The translations under genes were made by a program, and so were the position numbers. Positions 18,049 to 26,441 of a stretch of 61,152 nt of DNA are shown in pieces. The notes beneath the pieces are model-generated. The model did not search any database and was not told the DNA's origin. It saw nothing but the letters and a program-made list of their open reading frames with translations. Source of the DNA: Halovulum marinum (GTDB taxonomy: Bacteria > Pseudomonadota > Alphaproteobacteria > Rhodobacterales > Rhodobacteraceae); the NCBI RefSeq assembly GCF_009697225.1, contig NZ_WIND01000021.1:1-61152 (forward strand), written 5' to 3'. Each line of letters starts with the position of its first letter. The first letter of the stretch is position 1.

Positions 18049-18077
18049 GCTATATTTGCGCTGGGGCGTTCGAAAAA
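18049..18077 (-). promoter_or_regulatory. Possible sigma-70-type promoter upstream of urtA
   Basis: Minus strand: TTTTTC (18077-18072), 17-base spacer, TATAGC (18054-18049), 94 bases before the urtA ATG. The -35 match is poor, so this is only a candidate. Confidence 0.25.
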
Positions 18078-18114
18078 ATGCAGCGGTCGGCGGGCGGGCG
18101 CGCGCGGGCGCACC

Positions 18115-18158
18115 GCCGACGCGGGGCCGACGCGGGGCCGACGCGGGCCCGACGCGGG
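18115..18158. repeat. Four tandem copies of an 11-bp GC-rich unit
   Basis: Unit GCCGACGCGGG is repeated four times head to tail; the fourth copy starts with C instead of G, and a partial copy follows. It lies in the gap between the start of urtA and the 3' end of the ABC-2 permease gene. Eleven bases is close to one helical turn. It may be a slippage product or a structured leader. Confidence 0.85.
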
Positions 18159-18212
18159 GCCAGCCTTGGGCGCGCAGGGGCTTTCGGCCGGCGCTGCGCG
18201 GTCCCGGCAGGC

Positions 18213-19037
18213 CTAGTGGGTTGCGGCGGTCGAGCGGCTGACGGTCTTGCGCAGCCAGAACTCGCCCATCATGCCCACCACAAGGCCGATGATGACGAAC
18301 ATCAGCGGGTAATCGATCGAGGTCTTGTTGGGGTAGTAGTTGACGAAGGCGGCGCCGCGCGCCTGGTCGATCGAATGGAACAGCGGGTTCCAGGCGAAAT
18401 AGGGCAGCATCGCGTTGGGCAGCAGGTTGGCGACGAAGAACTTGCCGCTGGTGATCAGGTTGGCGCGCTGGTAGATCGTCGAGACCATCCGCATCGCGGT
18501 GGGCGCGAACGGCTTGATCAGCAGGAACAGCAGACCGATCACCACGCCGCTGGCCCAGGCCAGGAAGAACGGCAGGATCAGCGCCGCCGGATCGTGCAGT
18601 TCCAGCTCTCCTTTGGCGATGTAGAGCCCGGTCAGGATCACCCCCATCGCCAGCACGTGCAGGTACAGCCCCGCCAGCGCCGAGGACACGATCATCAGCG
18701 TCGGCGTCATCGGTGCGTGCTGCATCATCGGCGAGACCACCGAGCCGGCGGTCACCGTGCGCTGGACGGCGTTGTTGTGCATGAAGAACAGCAGCACGCC
18801 GGTCACCAGGAACAGGATCGTGTCGCCGCGGATGATCGAGCCGCGCAGGCCGATCACCTCGTACATGACATAGAAGATCGCGACCATCATCAGCACGCGG
18901 GCGATGGCGCCGATGATGCCCAGCGCGGCGTTGCCGCTCTCGCTGCGAATCTCCCGCACGATGGTGAAGAACGTCAGCTCGATGAAGAAGAAGGCCTCCA
19001 TCAGCAGCGACGTGCGATTCTCGGGCGAGGTGCTCAT
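18213..19037 (-). CDS. ABC-2 type permease, KpsM-like polysaccharide exporter subunit
   Basis: A 274-residue inner-membrane protein with about six transmembrane segments and the ABC2_membrane layout. An amphipathic N-terminus (F-F-F-I-E-L-T-F-F-T-I-V-R-E-I-R) precedes the first helix, and a loop N-L-L-P-N-A-M-L-P-Y-F-A-W-N-P-L-F-H-S-I-D-Q-A-R precedes the last helices. That W-N-P-L-x-H motif is typical of KpsM/Wzm exporters. Such permeases need a KpsT/Wzt ATPase, but none is adjacent. The divergent neighbours (CysQ, KdsB-like) fit a capsule setting. ATG at 19037. Confidence 0.8.
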   Translation of the reverse strand: MSTSPENRTSLLMEAFFFIELTFFTIVREIRSESGNAALGIIGAIARVLMMVAIFYVMYEVIGLRGSIIRGDTILFLVTGVLLFFMHNNAVQRTVTAGSVVSPMMQHAPMTPTLMIVSSALAGLYLHVLAMGVILTGLYIAKGELELHDPAALILPFFLAWASGVVIGLLFLLIKPFAPTAMRMVSTIYQRANLITSGKFFVANLLPNAMLPYFAWNPLFHSIDQARGAAFVNYYPNKTSIDYPLMFVIIGLVVGMMGEFWLRKTVSRSTAATH

Positions 19038-19151
19038 GCGCCTTCCTGCAGGCAAAATTGTCAACGGGACGCTACCGCATCCGGTTTGGGGCTGCAAACC
19101 GTCCGGCGAGTGGCTAGTAATCCAGCGACTCGTCTAGCAGGGGATTGATCG

Positions 19152-19952
19152 ATGGACATGGAACGGCTGACGCCGGTGCTGCGGCGGCTCGCGCTCGAGG
19201 CCGGGGCGAAGATCATGGAGATCTACGACGCCGACGACTTCGACGTGCGCGCGAAATCCGACGACAGCCCGGTCACCGCCGCCGACGAGGCCGCCGACGC
19301 GCTGATCGCCGCCGGCCTGCGCGAGGCCTTTCCCGACACCGCCGTGATCACCGAGGAGCAGGCCGAAAGCCACAAGCTGGACGCCGCCAGCTTCCTGATC
19401 GTCGACCCGCTGGACGGCACCAAGGAGTTCGTCAAGCGCCGCGGCGACTTCACCGTGAACATCGCCTATGTGGCCGACGGGCAGCCGGTGCGCGGCGTCG
19501 TCTACGCGCCGGCGAAGAACCGCCTGTTCTACACCCGGCCCGACGGCGCCACCGTCGAGGAGACCGGCCCGTTCGGCCTTGATGCGCCGGGCGAGACGCG
19601 GCCGCTGAAGGTGCGCACCCCCGACGAAAGCGCGCTGATCGTTGTGGCGTCGAAATCGCACCGCGATGCCGCCACCGACGACTACATCAACCGCTACAGC
19701 GTCGCCGACTCGGCCGCCGCCGGCTCGTCGCTGAAGTTCTGTCTGGTCGCCGCTGGCGAGGCCGACCTCTATCCGCGCCTGGGCCGCACCATGGAATGGG
19801 ACACCGCCGCCGGGCACGCGGTGCTGAACGGCGCCGGCGGCAGGGTGGTCCGGTTCGACGACCACTCGCCGCTGACCTACGGCAAGCCGGGCTACGAGAA
19901 CCCGTTCTTCATCGCCTACGCCCCCGGCGTCACCCTGAGGCCCGCCAGGTGA
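19152..19952 (+). CDS. cysQ: 3'(2'),5'-bisphosphate nucleotidase CysQ
   Basis: A 266-residue lithium-sensitive phosphatase of the inositol monophosphatase superfamily. It hydrolyses PAP to AMP and phosphate after sulfonation or sulfate assimilation. Metal ligands are visible in E-E-Q-A-E, D-P-L-D-G-T-K-E-F and E-W-D-T-A-A-G-H. The K-E-F after D-G-T is typical of CysQ rather than SuhB. It overlaps the following kdsB-like gene by four bases, so the two are translationally coupled. In capsule loci a CysQ-like phosphatase may also act on sugar phosphates. Confidence 0.9.
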   Translation: MDMERLTPVLRRLALEAGAKIMEIYDADDFDVRAKSDDSPVTAADEAADALIAAGLREAFPDTAVITEEQAESHKLDAASFLIVDPLDGTKEFVKRRGDFTVNIAYVADGQPVRGVVYAPAKNRLFYTRPDGATVEETGPFGLDAPGETRPLKVRTPDESALIVVASKSHRDAATDDYINRYSVADSAAAGSSLKFCLVAAGEADLYPRLGRTMEWDTAAGHAVLNGAGGRVVRFDDHSPLTYGKPGYENPFFIAYAPGVTLRPAR

Positions 19953-20749
19953 CCGCGACCATCGTCATCCCGGCGCGCTACGCCTCCAGCCGCTATCCCG
20001 GCAAGCCGCTGGTCGAGCTGACCGGCGCCACCGGGCAGGCGCGCAGCCTGCTGCGCCGCAGTTGGGACGCGGCGGTGCAGGTCCCCGGCGTGCGCCGCGT
20101 CGTGGTGGCGACAGACGATGACCGCATCGCCCGCCACGCCAGCGGTTTCGGCGCCGAGGTGGTGATGACGCCGGACAGCTGCCGCAACGGCACCGAGCGC
20201 TGCGCCGCCGCGCTGCAGGAACTATCGCCCAGCGCCGGCGAGGTGATCGTCAACCTGCAGGGCGACGCGCCGCTGACGCCGCCCTGGTTCGTCTCGGCGC
20301 TGGTCGAGGCGATGGCGGTGCCCGCGACGCAGGTCGCGACGCCCGTGCTGCGGCTGGAGGCCGAGGCGCTGTCGAGTTTCCTCGACGACCGCGGCGCCGG
20401 GCTGGTCGGCGGCACCACCGCGGTGTTCGACAACGCCGGGCGCGCGCTGTACTTCTCCAAGGAAGTGATCCCCTACACCGGCCGCCGGTTCGCCAGGGGC
20501 GAGCGGACGCCGGCGTTCCACCATGTCGGCGTCTATGCCTACCGGCCCACCGCGCTGAAAGCCTATGCCGGCTGGCCCGAGGGCCGGCTGGAGCGCTGGG
20601 AGGGGCTGGAGCAGCTGCGCTTCATGGAAAACGGCGTGCCGGTGACCTGCGTCGAGGTCGAGGCCCGCGGCCGCGCGTTCTGGGAGCTGAACAACCCGGC
20701 CGACGTCGCGCGCATCGAGGCGATCCTGAGGGACCTCGGGCAGGCATGA
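19949..20749 (+). CDS. kdsB: 3-deoxy-manno-octulosonate cytidylyltransferase (KdsB/KpsU-like)
   Basis: A 266-residue nucleotidyltransferase that activates Kdo as CMP-Kdo. The start I-P-A-R-Y-A-S-S-R-Y-P-G-K-P-L is the CTP-binding motif. I-V-N-L-Q-G-D-A-P-L supplies the catalytic Asp, and H-V-G-V-Y-A-Y-R and L-E-Q-L-R-F-M-E-N-G are family motifs. The start is GTG at 19949, overlapping the cysQ stop. Its place in a polysaccharide locus, and the KpsM-like gene nearby, suggest it may be the capsule paralogue (KpsU type) rather than the lipid A enzyme. Confidence 0.88.
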   Translation: MTATIVIPARYASSRYPGKPLVELTGATGQARSLLRRSWDAAVQVPGVRRVVVATDDDRIARHASGFGAEVVMTPDSCRNGTERCAAALQELSPSAGEVIVNLQGDAPLTPPWFVSALVEAMAVPATQVATPVLRLEAEALSSFLDDRGAGLVGGTTAVFDNAGRALYFSKEVIPYTGRRFARGERTPAFHHVGVYAYRPTALKAYAGWPEGRLERWEGLEQLRFMENGVPVTCVEVEARGRAFWELNNPADVARIEAILRDLGQA

Positions 20750-21963
20750 CCGACCGCATGGCGGTCAGCGTCGTCGTCGTCAGCCGCGGCCGGCCCGCGT
20801 CGCTGGCGGTCACGCTGAAGGGGCTGGAGTACCAGCGTCACGACCGGTTCGAGCTGATCGTGGTGTCGGACCTGGCCCCGGCCGACCGCCCGCCGACCCG
20901 GCTGGCGCCGCGCTGGATCCGCTTCGACGAGGCCAACCTCTCGCGCGCGCGCAACCTCGGCATCGCCGCCGCGCGCGGCGAGATCGTGGCGTTCTGCGAC
21001 GACGACGCGGTGCCGGAGTACGGCTGGCTGGACGCGCTGAGCGCGCCGTTCGCCGACCCGGCGATCGGCGCGGCGGGCGGCTTCGTGCGCGGGCGCAACG
21101 GCGTCAGCTTCCAGTGGCGCTGCAGCGTCTTCGACCGCTGCGGCCGGGACTTCGCACAGGCCGTCGACCCGGCAGCGCCGACCGTGTTCGCCCCCGACGC
21201 GGCGCGGTTCCTGAAGACCGTGGGCACCAACTGCGCCTTCCGCCGGACCGCGCTGACCGGGATCGGCGGCTTCGACGAGGCGTTTCGCTTCTTCCTCGAC
21301 GAGGCCGACGTCAACCTGCGCCTGTCGCAGGCCGGCTGGTCGGCGGCGATCGTGCCGCTGGCCGAGGTGCACCACGGCTTCGCCGCCGGGCCGCTGCGCA
21401 CCCGCCGCCGGGTGCCGACCTCGCTGTTCGAGATCGGCGCCAGCCTGGCGCATTTCCTGAACCGGCACGCCGCGCCCGCGGACATCGCTCCCCGGCTGGA
21501 CGAGTTCCGCGCCGAGCAGCGCCGTCGGCTGCGCCAGCATCACCTGATCGGCCAGCTTGACGGGCCGGCCATGCGGCGTCTGCTGCAGGGCCTCGAGGAC
21601 GGGTTCGCCGATGGCGCCTGCCGGACGGCGGGCCCGGCCCGTTTCGCGGACTGCGCCGAAGGCGGTTTCGTGCCGGCGCCGCGGATCGCCTCGGGACGGC
21701 GCGTGTGCCTGGTGGGCGGGCCGGTGCGCCGCGGCGCGGCCGTCGCCCGCGCCCGCGAGGCCGCGGCGCGGGGCGACGAGGTCACGCTGATCCTGGTCGA
21801 GCCGACGCCCCGGCCGCTGGCGGTGCGGTTCGGCGGCGACGGCGTCTTCCGCCACCGCATCGGCCTGCTCGGCAAGTCCGAGCGCACGCGGCGGCGCCGC
21901 ATCGCGACCCCGGCGGCGCGGGTGCGCGCCGAACGCGCGCGGATCGCTGCTCAGCGCGGCTGA
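20746..21963 (+). CDS. GT2 family glycosyltransferase
   Basis: A 405-residue cytoplasmic enzyme. A GT-A domain covers about 1-240: S-V-V-V-V-S-R-G-R-P, N-L-S-R-A-R-N-L-G-I-A-A-A, the metal motif V-A-F-C-D-D-D-A-V-P, and the acceptor loop G-G-F-D-E-A-F-R-F-F-L-D-E-A-D-V-N-L-R. The last about 110 residues are a separate basic, Arg-rich region beginning R-R-V-C-L-V-G-G-P-V, perhaps a degenerate Rossmann half. ATG overlaps the kdsB stop (ATGA). Third gene of the cysQ-kdsB unit. Substrate unknown. Confidence 0.82.
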   Translation: MTDRMAVSVVVVSRGRPASLAVTLKGLEYQRHDRFELIVVSDLAPADRPPTRLAPRWIRFDEANLSRARNLGIAAARGEIVAFCDDDAVPEYGWLDALSAPFADPAIGAAGGFVRGRNGVSFQWRCSVFDRCGRDFAQAVDPAAPTVFAPDAARFLKTVGTNCAFRRTALTGIGGFDEAFRFFLDEADVNLRLSQAGWSAAIVPLAEVHHGFAAGPLRTRRRVPTSLFEIGASLAHFLNRHAAPADIAPRLDEFRAEQRRRLRQHHLIGQLDGPAMRRLLQGLEDGFADGACRTAGPARFADCAEGGFVPAPRIASGRRVCLVGGPVRRGAAVARAREAAARGDEVTLILVEPTPRPLAVRFGGDGVFRHRIGLLGKSERTRRRRIATPAARVRAERARIAAQRG

Positions 21964-22044
21964 ACCGGCTCCCGCGCCGAAAGATCGCCGCAATGAGGGA
22001 CTATCGAGATCCCGGCATGAACCGGGGTCGGCGTCTACCTGCCG

Positions 22045-22084
22045 TTTACCACTTCCGCCCTATGTGGTGTGGTAAATGTGGTGT
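22045..22084 (+). promoter_or_regulatory. Inverted and direct repeats upstream of galU
   Basis: TTTACCAC (22045-22052) and GTGGTAAA (22069-22076) form a perfect 8-bp inverted repeat. ATGTGGTGT occurs twice as a direct repeat (22062-22070 and 22076-22084), 14 bases apart. The cluster is 77 bases before the galU start, in a locally AT-richer patch. It looks like a transcription factor site controlling the galU-galE-glycosyltransferase genes; the factor is not known. Confidence 0.5.
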
Positions 22085-22160
22085 ACGCGGCATGGGAAAT
22101 GTCGCACAACGGGACTGGCTGCGACGTGCGGCCTTTGGGGAAATTCAGGAGGCGTACGGC

Positions 22161-23057
22161 ATGGCGCGCAAGGTTCGCAAGGCAGTCTTTCCGGTGGCGG
22201 GCTTGGGGACCCGCTTCCTGCCGGCTACGAAGTCGATTCCCAAGGAAATTCTGACCCTGGTCGACCGCCCGCTGATCCAGTACGCCATCGACGAGGCCCG
22301 CGAGGCCGGCATCACCGAATTCATCTTCGTCACCTCGCGCGGCAAGTCCGCACTGGAAGACTATTTCGACCGCGCGCCCGAGCTGGAGGCGTCGCTGCGC
22401 GAGCGGAAGAAGAAGGCGCTGCTGGACAAGCTCAAGATGACAAACATGGGCAGCGGCGCCATCGCCTATGTCCGCCAGCACGAGGCGCTGGGCCTGGGCC
22501 ACGCGGTCTGGTGCGCCCGCCGGCTGATCGCCAACGAACCCTTCGCCGTGCTGCTGCCCGACGACGTGATCCAGGCCGACCGCTCGTGCCTGGCGCAGAT
22601 GGTCGAGGCCTATGACGAGATCGGCGGCGGCAACATGGTCGCCGCGATGGAGGTCCCGCAGGAGATGACCTCGGCCTACGGCGTGCTCGACGTGCGCGAG
22701 GATCGGGGCCGCGTGGTCAGCGTCGGCGGCATGGTCGAGAAGCCGGAGCCGGCCGACGCGCCGTCGAACCTGGCGGTGATCGGCCGCTACATCCTGACCC
22801 CGCAGGTGCTGCGCAATCTCAACAAGATGACCCGCGGCGCCGGCGGCGAGATCCAGCTGACCGACGCCATCGCCGCCGAGATCGAAAGCTCGGACAACGT
22901 CACCGGCTTCCGCTTTTCCGGCCGGCGTTACGACTGCGGCTCGAAGGCCGGGTTCCTGCAGGCCACGGTCGCCTTCGGCCTGCAGCATCCCGAGCTGGGC
23001 GAGGAATTCCGCGGCTACCTCGACGGCCTGTCGGTCACCGCGCAGGCCGCGGAATGA
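22161..23057 (+). CDS. galU: UTP-glucose-1-phosphate uridylyltransferase GalU
   Basis: A 298-residue enzyme making UDP-glucose from UTP and glucose-1-phosphate. V-A-G-L-G-T-R-F-L-P-A-T-K-S-I-P-K-E is the nucleotide-binding signature. D-R-P-L-I-Q-Y-A-I-D-E-A and F-A-V-L-L-P-D-D-V-I are family motifs, and G-S-K-A-G-F-L-Q lies near the C-terminus. The ATG at 22161 has AGGAGG nine bases upstream. UDP-glucose would feed GalE next door and the downstream transferases. Confidence 0.96.
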   Translation: MARKVRKAVFPVAGLGTRFLPATKSIPKEILTLVDRPLIQYAIDEAREAGITEFIFVTSRGKSALEDYFDRAPELEASLRERKKKALLDKLKMTNMGSGAIAYVRQHEALGLGHAVWCARRLIANEPFAVLLPDDVIQADRSCLAQMVEAYDEIGGGNMVAAMEVPQEMTSAYGVLDVREDRGRVVSVGGMVEKPEPADAPSNLAVIGRYILTPQVLRNLNKMTRGAGGEIQLTDAIAAEIESSDNVTGFRFSGRRYDCGSKAGFLQATVAFGLQHPELGEEFRGYLDGLSVTAQAAE

Positions 23058-23132
23058 CGATCCGGGCCGCCGACCCCAGCGCCGGCGGCCCCGAGCACCA
23101 CCGACTGCGATAAGAAACGAAAGAGGCACAAC

Positions 23133-24116
23133 ATGCAGAGCGTTCTCGTGACCGGCGGCGCCGGTTATATCGGAAGCCATGCCTGCAAGCGCCTGGCCGA
23201 GGCGGGCTATGATCCGGTCACCTACGACAACCTGTCCACCGGGTGGGCCCAGGCGGTGAAGTTCGGCCCGTTCGAACAGGGCGACCTGCTGGACCGCGCG
23301 CGCCTCGACGCGGTGCTGGCGGCGCATCGCCCGGTGGCGGTGATGCACTTCGCGGCGCTGTCCGACGTCGGCCAGTCGATGCGCGACCCGGCGCTCTACT
23401 GGCGCAACAACGTCTGCGGCTCGATGACGCTGCTGGATGCGGTCACCGCCGCCGGCATCGACGCCTTCGTGTTCTCGTCCACCTGCGCCACCTACGGCGA
23501 GCAGGACGGGGTGATGCTGGACGAAGGCTGCGCGCAGCAGCCGATCAACGCCTACGGCGGCTCCAAGCGCGCGGTCGAGGACATGCTGCGCGACTACGGC
23601 CGGCAATCCGGCCTGCGCCACGTCGCGTTCCGCTACTTCAACGTCGCCGGCGCCGACCCCGACCGGCAGGTCGGCGAGTGCCACCGCCCCGAGACGCACC
23701 TGATCCCGCTGGCGCTGGACGCGGTGCGCGGCCGGCGCGAGCATCTGACGATTTTCGGCACCGACTACCGGACCCCGGACGGCACCTGCATCCGCGACTA
23801 CGTCCATGTGCTGGATCTGGTCGACGCCCATGTCCGCGGGCTGGAACATCTGCTGGCGGGCGGCGACGGCGGCGTGTTCAACCTCGGCACCGGGCGCGGC
23901 TTCTCGGTGCGCGAGGTGATCGACGCCGTGGGCGACGTCACCGACGCGCCGGTGCCGGTGGTCGAGGGCGCGCGCCGCCCCGGCGACTGCACCGCGCTGG
24001 TCTCGGGCAGCCGGCTGGCCGAGGCGGTGCTGGGCTGGCGGCCGCAGCGGTCCGACCTGCGCACCATGATCTCGGACGCGTGGGGCTGGCACCAGATGCC
24101 CGGCTACAGCGCCTGA
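23133..24116 (+). CDS. galE: UDP-glucose 4-epimerase GalE
   Basis: A 327-residue extended SDR that interconverts UDP-glucose and UDP-galactose. NAD site V-T-G-G-A-G-Y-I-G-S-H. Catalytic S-S-T-C-A-T-Y followed by N-A-Y-G-G-S-K gives the Y-x-x-x-K pair. R-Y-F-N-V-A-G-A-D-P and G-T-D-Y-x-T-P-D-G-T-C-I-R-D-Y are diagnostic for GalE. It follows galU by 75 bases and precedes a glycosyltransferase by 8 bases. Confidence 0.95.
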   Translation: MQSVLVTGGAGYIGSHACKRLAEAGYDPVTYDNLSTGWAQAVKFGPFEQGDLLDRARLDAVLAAHRPVAVMHFAALSDVGQSMRDPALYWRNNVCGSMTLLDAVTAAGIDAFVFSSTCATYGEQDGVMLDEGCAQQPINAYGGSKRAVEDMLRDYGRQSGLRHVAFRYFNVAGADPDRQVGECHRPETHLIPLALDAVRGRREHLTIFGTDYRTPDGTCIRDYVHVLDLVDAHVRGLEHLLAGGDGGVFNLGTGRGFSVREVIDAVGDVTDAPVPVVEGARRPGDCTALVSGSRLAEAVLGWRPQRSDLRTMISDAWGWHQMPGYSA

Positions 24117-24124
24117 CGGTGCTG

Positions 24125-25417
24125 ATGCGGCCCGACAGCCCGGAGCCCGGCAGCCCGGAGCCCGGCAGCCCGGACCCCGGCCGCCCGGACATCGTGCTGG
24201 ATGTCAGCCGCACCGTCTCGCGCTTCGGCGCGGGCGGGGATACCGGCGTCGACCGGGTCGAGCGCGCCTATGTGCGCCACCTGCTGGCCCGCGGCGGGCG
24301 CGTGTTCTTCCTGACCCGGGTGCTGGGCGGCATGGCGCTGCTGGACGCGCGCGGCATGACCGCGCTGCTGGCCCATACCGACGCCCCGGGCACCCTGCCC
24401 GCGCCCGACGCGCTGGGGCTGGCGGCGCGGCGGCAGAGCCCGGCGCGGCGGCGCGCGGAAAGCGCGGTGCGCCGGCTGGCGCTGGGCTGGGCGCGGCACG
24501 GGCGGGCGGCGGCGATGCTGGGCGGGCACCTGCGGTCCGGCTTCACCTGCGTCAACGTCGGTCACCTGCACCTGGAGCCGCGGGTGCTGTCCTGCCTGCG
24601 CAGCGCCGGCTGCGCGACGCTGGCGGTTATGATCCACGACGTGATCCCGCTGGATTTCCCCGAGTTCGCCCGCCCCGGCGTGCCGGAGCGGTTCCGGGCG
24701 ATGCTGGAGCAGGTCGCCGCCGAGGCCGATCTGCTGATCTTCAACTCCGACGACACCGCGCGGCGCACCCTGCGCCGCCTGCCCGGCCGGGTGCCGGACA
24801 CGGTCACGGCGCTGCTGGGGGTCGATCCGCTGGCGCCCGACCGCATGCCGCCGCGCGCCGACGGCACGCACCCCTCGTTCGTGGTGCTGGGCACGATCGA
24901 GCCGCGCAAGAACCACCTGCTGCTGCTGTCGGTCTGGCGCCAGCTGGCCGAGGAACTGCCGGAGGCGCAGGTGCCGCACCTGCACGTGATCGGCCGCCGC
25001 GGCTGGGAGAACCAGAACATCACCGCGATCCTGGACCGGGCGCCGTTCATGAACCGCTTCGTGTTCGAGCACGGCTTCCTGCCCGACGACGCGCTGGCGG
25101 CGCGGCTGGGCGCGGCGCGGGCGCTGCTGTTCCCCTCGTTCGCCGAGGGCTACGGCTTTCCGCTGGCCGAGGCGCTGCAGATGGGCGTGCCGGCGATCTG
25201 CGCCGACCTGCCGGTCTACCGCGAGCTTGCCGGCGGAATTCCGACCTACCTGGACCCGCTGGATGGACCCGGCTGGAAACATGCGGTACTTTCTGCGACG
25301 CAAAAAGGCGAGCGTCACGAACCCGGGCAGGTCTCCGTTCCGAAATGGGAAACGCATTTCGCGTCAGTGTTCGACCGAATGGCGGCGATCAGGCGCGAGA
25401 GGGGGCAGGTCGGCTGA
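24125..25417 (+). CDS. Family 4-type (GT-B) glycosyltransferase
   Basis: A 430-residue glycosyltransferase. The N-terminus has a Pro-rich S-P-E-P-G repeat, then an acceptor-side domain starting D-I-V-L-D-V-S-R-T-V-S-R. The donor-side domain shows F-V-V-L-G-T-I-E-P-R-K-N-H-L-L-L-L, V-I-G-R-R-G-W-E-N and the E-x7-E motif F-A-E-G-Y-G-F-P-L-A-E-A. This arrangement is typical of WbaZ/mannosyltransferase-like GT4 enzymes. A GTG six bases earlier (24119) is an alternative start. Donor unknown; a nucleotide sugar such as GDP-mannose is typical. Confidence 0.85.
   Translation: MRPDSPEPGSPEPGSPDPGRPDIVLDVSRTVSRFGAGGDTGVDRVERAYVRHLLARGGRVFFLTRVLGGMALLDARGMTALLAHTDAPGTLPAPDALGLAARRQSPARRRAESAVRRLALGWARHGRAAAMLGGHLRSGFTCVNVGHLHLEPRVLSCLRSAGCATLAVMIHDVIPLDFPEFARPGVPERFRAMLEQVAAEADLLIFNSDDTARRTLRRLPGRVPDTVTALLGVDPLAPDRMPPRADGTHPSFVVLGTIEPRKNHLLLLSVWRQLAEELPEAQVPHLHVIGRRGWENQNITAILDRAPFMNRFVFEHGFLPDDALAARLGAARALLFPSFAEGYGFPLAEALQMGVPAICADLPVYRELAGGIPTYLDPLDGPGWKHAVLSATQKGERHEPGQVSVPKWETHFASVFDRMAAIRRERGQVG
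24137..24181 (+). repeat. Three 15-bp tandem repeats coding S-P-[E/D]-P-G
   Basis: Unit AGCCCGGAGCCCGGC occurs twice exactly and a third time with one change (GACC for GAGC). It encodes a flexible Pro/Gly stretch at the extreme N-terminus of the GT4 gene; copy number probably varies between strains. Confidence 0.85.
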
Positions 25418-25421
25418 ACCG

Positions 25422-26441
25422 ATGGGACTGGTAAGGCAATACAACCGTGCCATGCTCCGCTGGGAGCGGACGCAGCTGCTGCTTCGGGGCCTGCGCAGCC
25501 AGGTGGCGCTGCGCCGCCGCGCCGACCGCAGCGCGCAGATCCGGCCGCGCGACATCCTGCTGTTCGCCACCGTCCGCAACGAGCGGGTGCGCCTGCCGTA
25601 CTTCCTCGACTATTACCGCAGGCTCGGGGTCGACCATTTCCTGATCGTCGACAACGACAGCACCGACGGCAGCGGCGCCTTCCTTGCCGCGCAAGCCGAC
25701 GTCAGCGTCTGGCACACCGGCGCCAGCTACAAGCGGGCGCGCTACGGCGTCGACTGGATCAACGGGCTGCTCAGCCGCCACGGCCACGGTCACTGGGTGC
25801 TGACCGTCGATGTCGACGAGTTCCTGGTCTACCCCTACCACGACACCCGGCCGCTGCCGGCGCTGACCGACTGGCTGGACAGTTGCAGGCACACCAGCTT
25901 CGGCACGCTGCTGCTGGACATGTACTCCGACGGGCCGATCGCCGAGACCGCCTATGCCGAGGGCGACGATCCGTTCCGCACCCTGGAATGGTTCGACGCG
26001 GCGAACTATTCCTTTGACCGCAACGGCAAGTACCGCGACCTGTGGATCCAGGGCGGCCCGCGCCAGCGCGTGTTCTTCGCCGGGGCGCCCGAGCTGGGGC
26101 CGGCGCTGAACAAGGTGCCGCTGGTGCGCTGGCGGCGGGGCATGGTCTATCGCTCGTCCACCCACACGCTGATGCCGCGCGGCCTGAACCAGGTCTATTG
26201 CGAGCGCGGCGGCGAGCGTGCCTGCGGGGTCCTGCTGCACGCCAAGTTCCTGGAGCTGTTCGGCCACAAGGCGCGCGAGGAGATCGACCGCGGCCAGCAC
26301 TACGCCGCCAGCCGCGAGTACCGCGTCTACGACGACAAGATGTCCGAGGGGCTGGCGATGTGGACGCCGCGCTCGACCCGCTACGAGGGCTGGCGCCAGC
26401 TCGAGGATCTTGGTCTCATCTCGCCGGGAAGCTGGGCATGA
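25422..26441 (+). CDS. Glyco_tranf_2_4-type glycosyltransferase
   Basis: A 339-residue enzyme. A-T-V-R-N-E-R-V-R-L-P-Y-F-L-D-Y-Y-R-R-L-G-V is the signature start of Glyco_tranf_2_4/GT92-like domains. V-D-N-D-S-T-D-G-S follows, and L-T-V-D-V-D-E-F-L-V-Y-P is the metal site. It starts five bases after the previous gene ends and overlaps the next by four (ATGA), so the three are one unit. It shares its core pattern with the larger protein at 9230-11947. Acceptor unknown. Confidence 0.82.
   Translation: MGLVRQYNRAMLRWERTQLLLRGLRSQVALRRRADRSAQIRPRDILLFATVRNERVRLPYFLDYYRRLGVDHFLIVDNDSTDGSGAFLAAQADVSVWHTGASYKRARYGVDWINGLLSRHGHGHWVLTVDVDEFLVYPYHDTRPLPALTDWLDSCRHTSFGTLLLDMYSDGPIAETAYAEGDDPFRTLEWFDAANYSFDRNGKYRDLWIQGGPRQRVFFAGAPELGPALNKVPLVRWRRGMVYRSSTHTLMPRGLNQVYCERGGERACGVLLHAKFLELFGHKAREEIDRGQHYAASREYRVYDDKMSEGLAMWTPRSTRYEGWRQLEDLGLISPGSWA

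Noticed and set aside
18115-18158. Possible CRISPR array
   Set aside because: Units are 11 bp, contiguous and without spacers, and no cas genes are present anywhere in the window.
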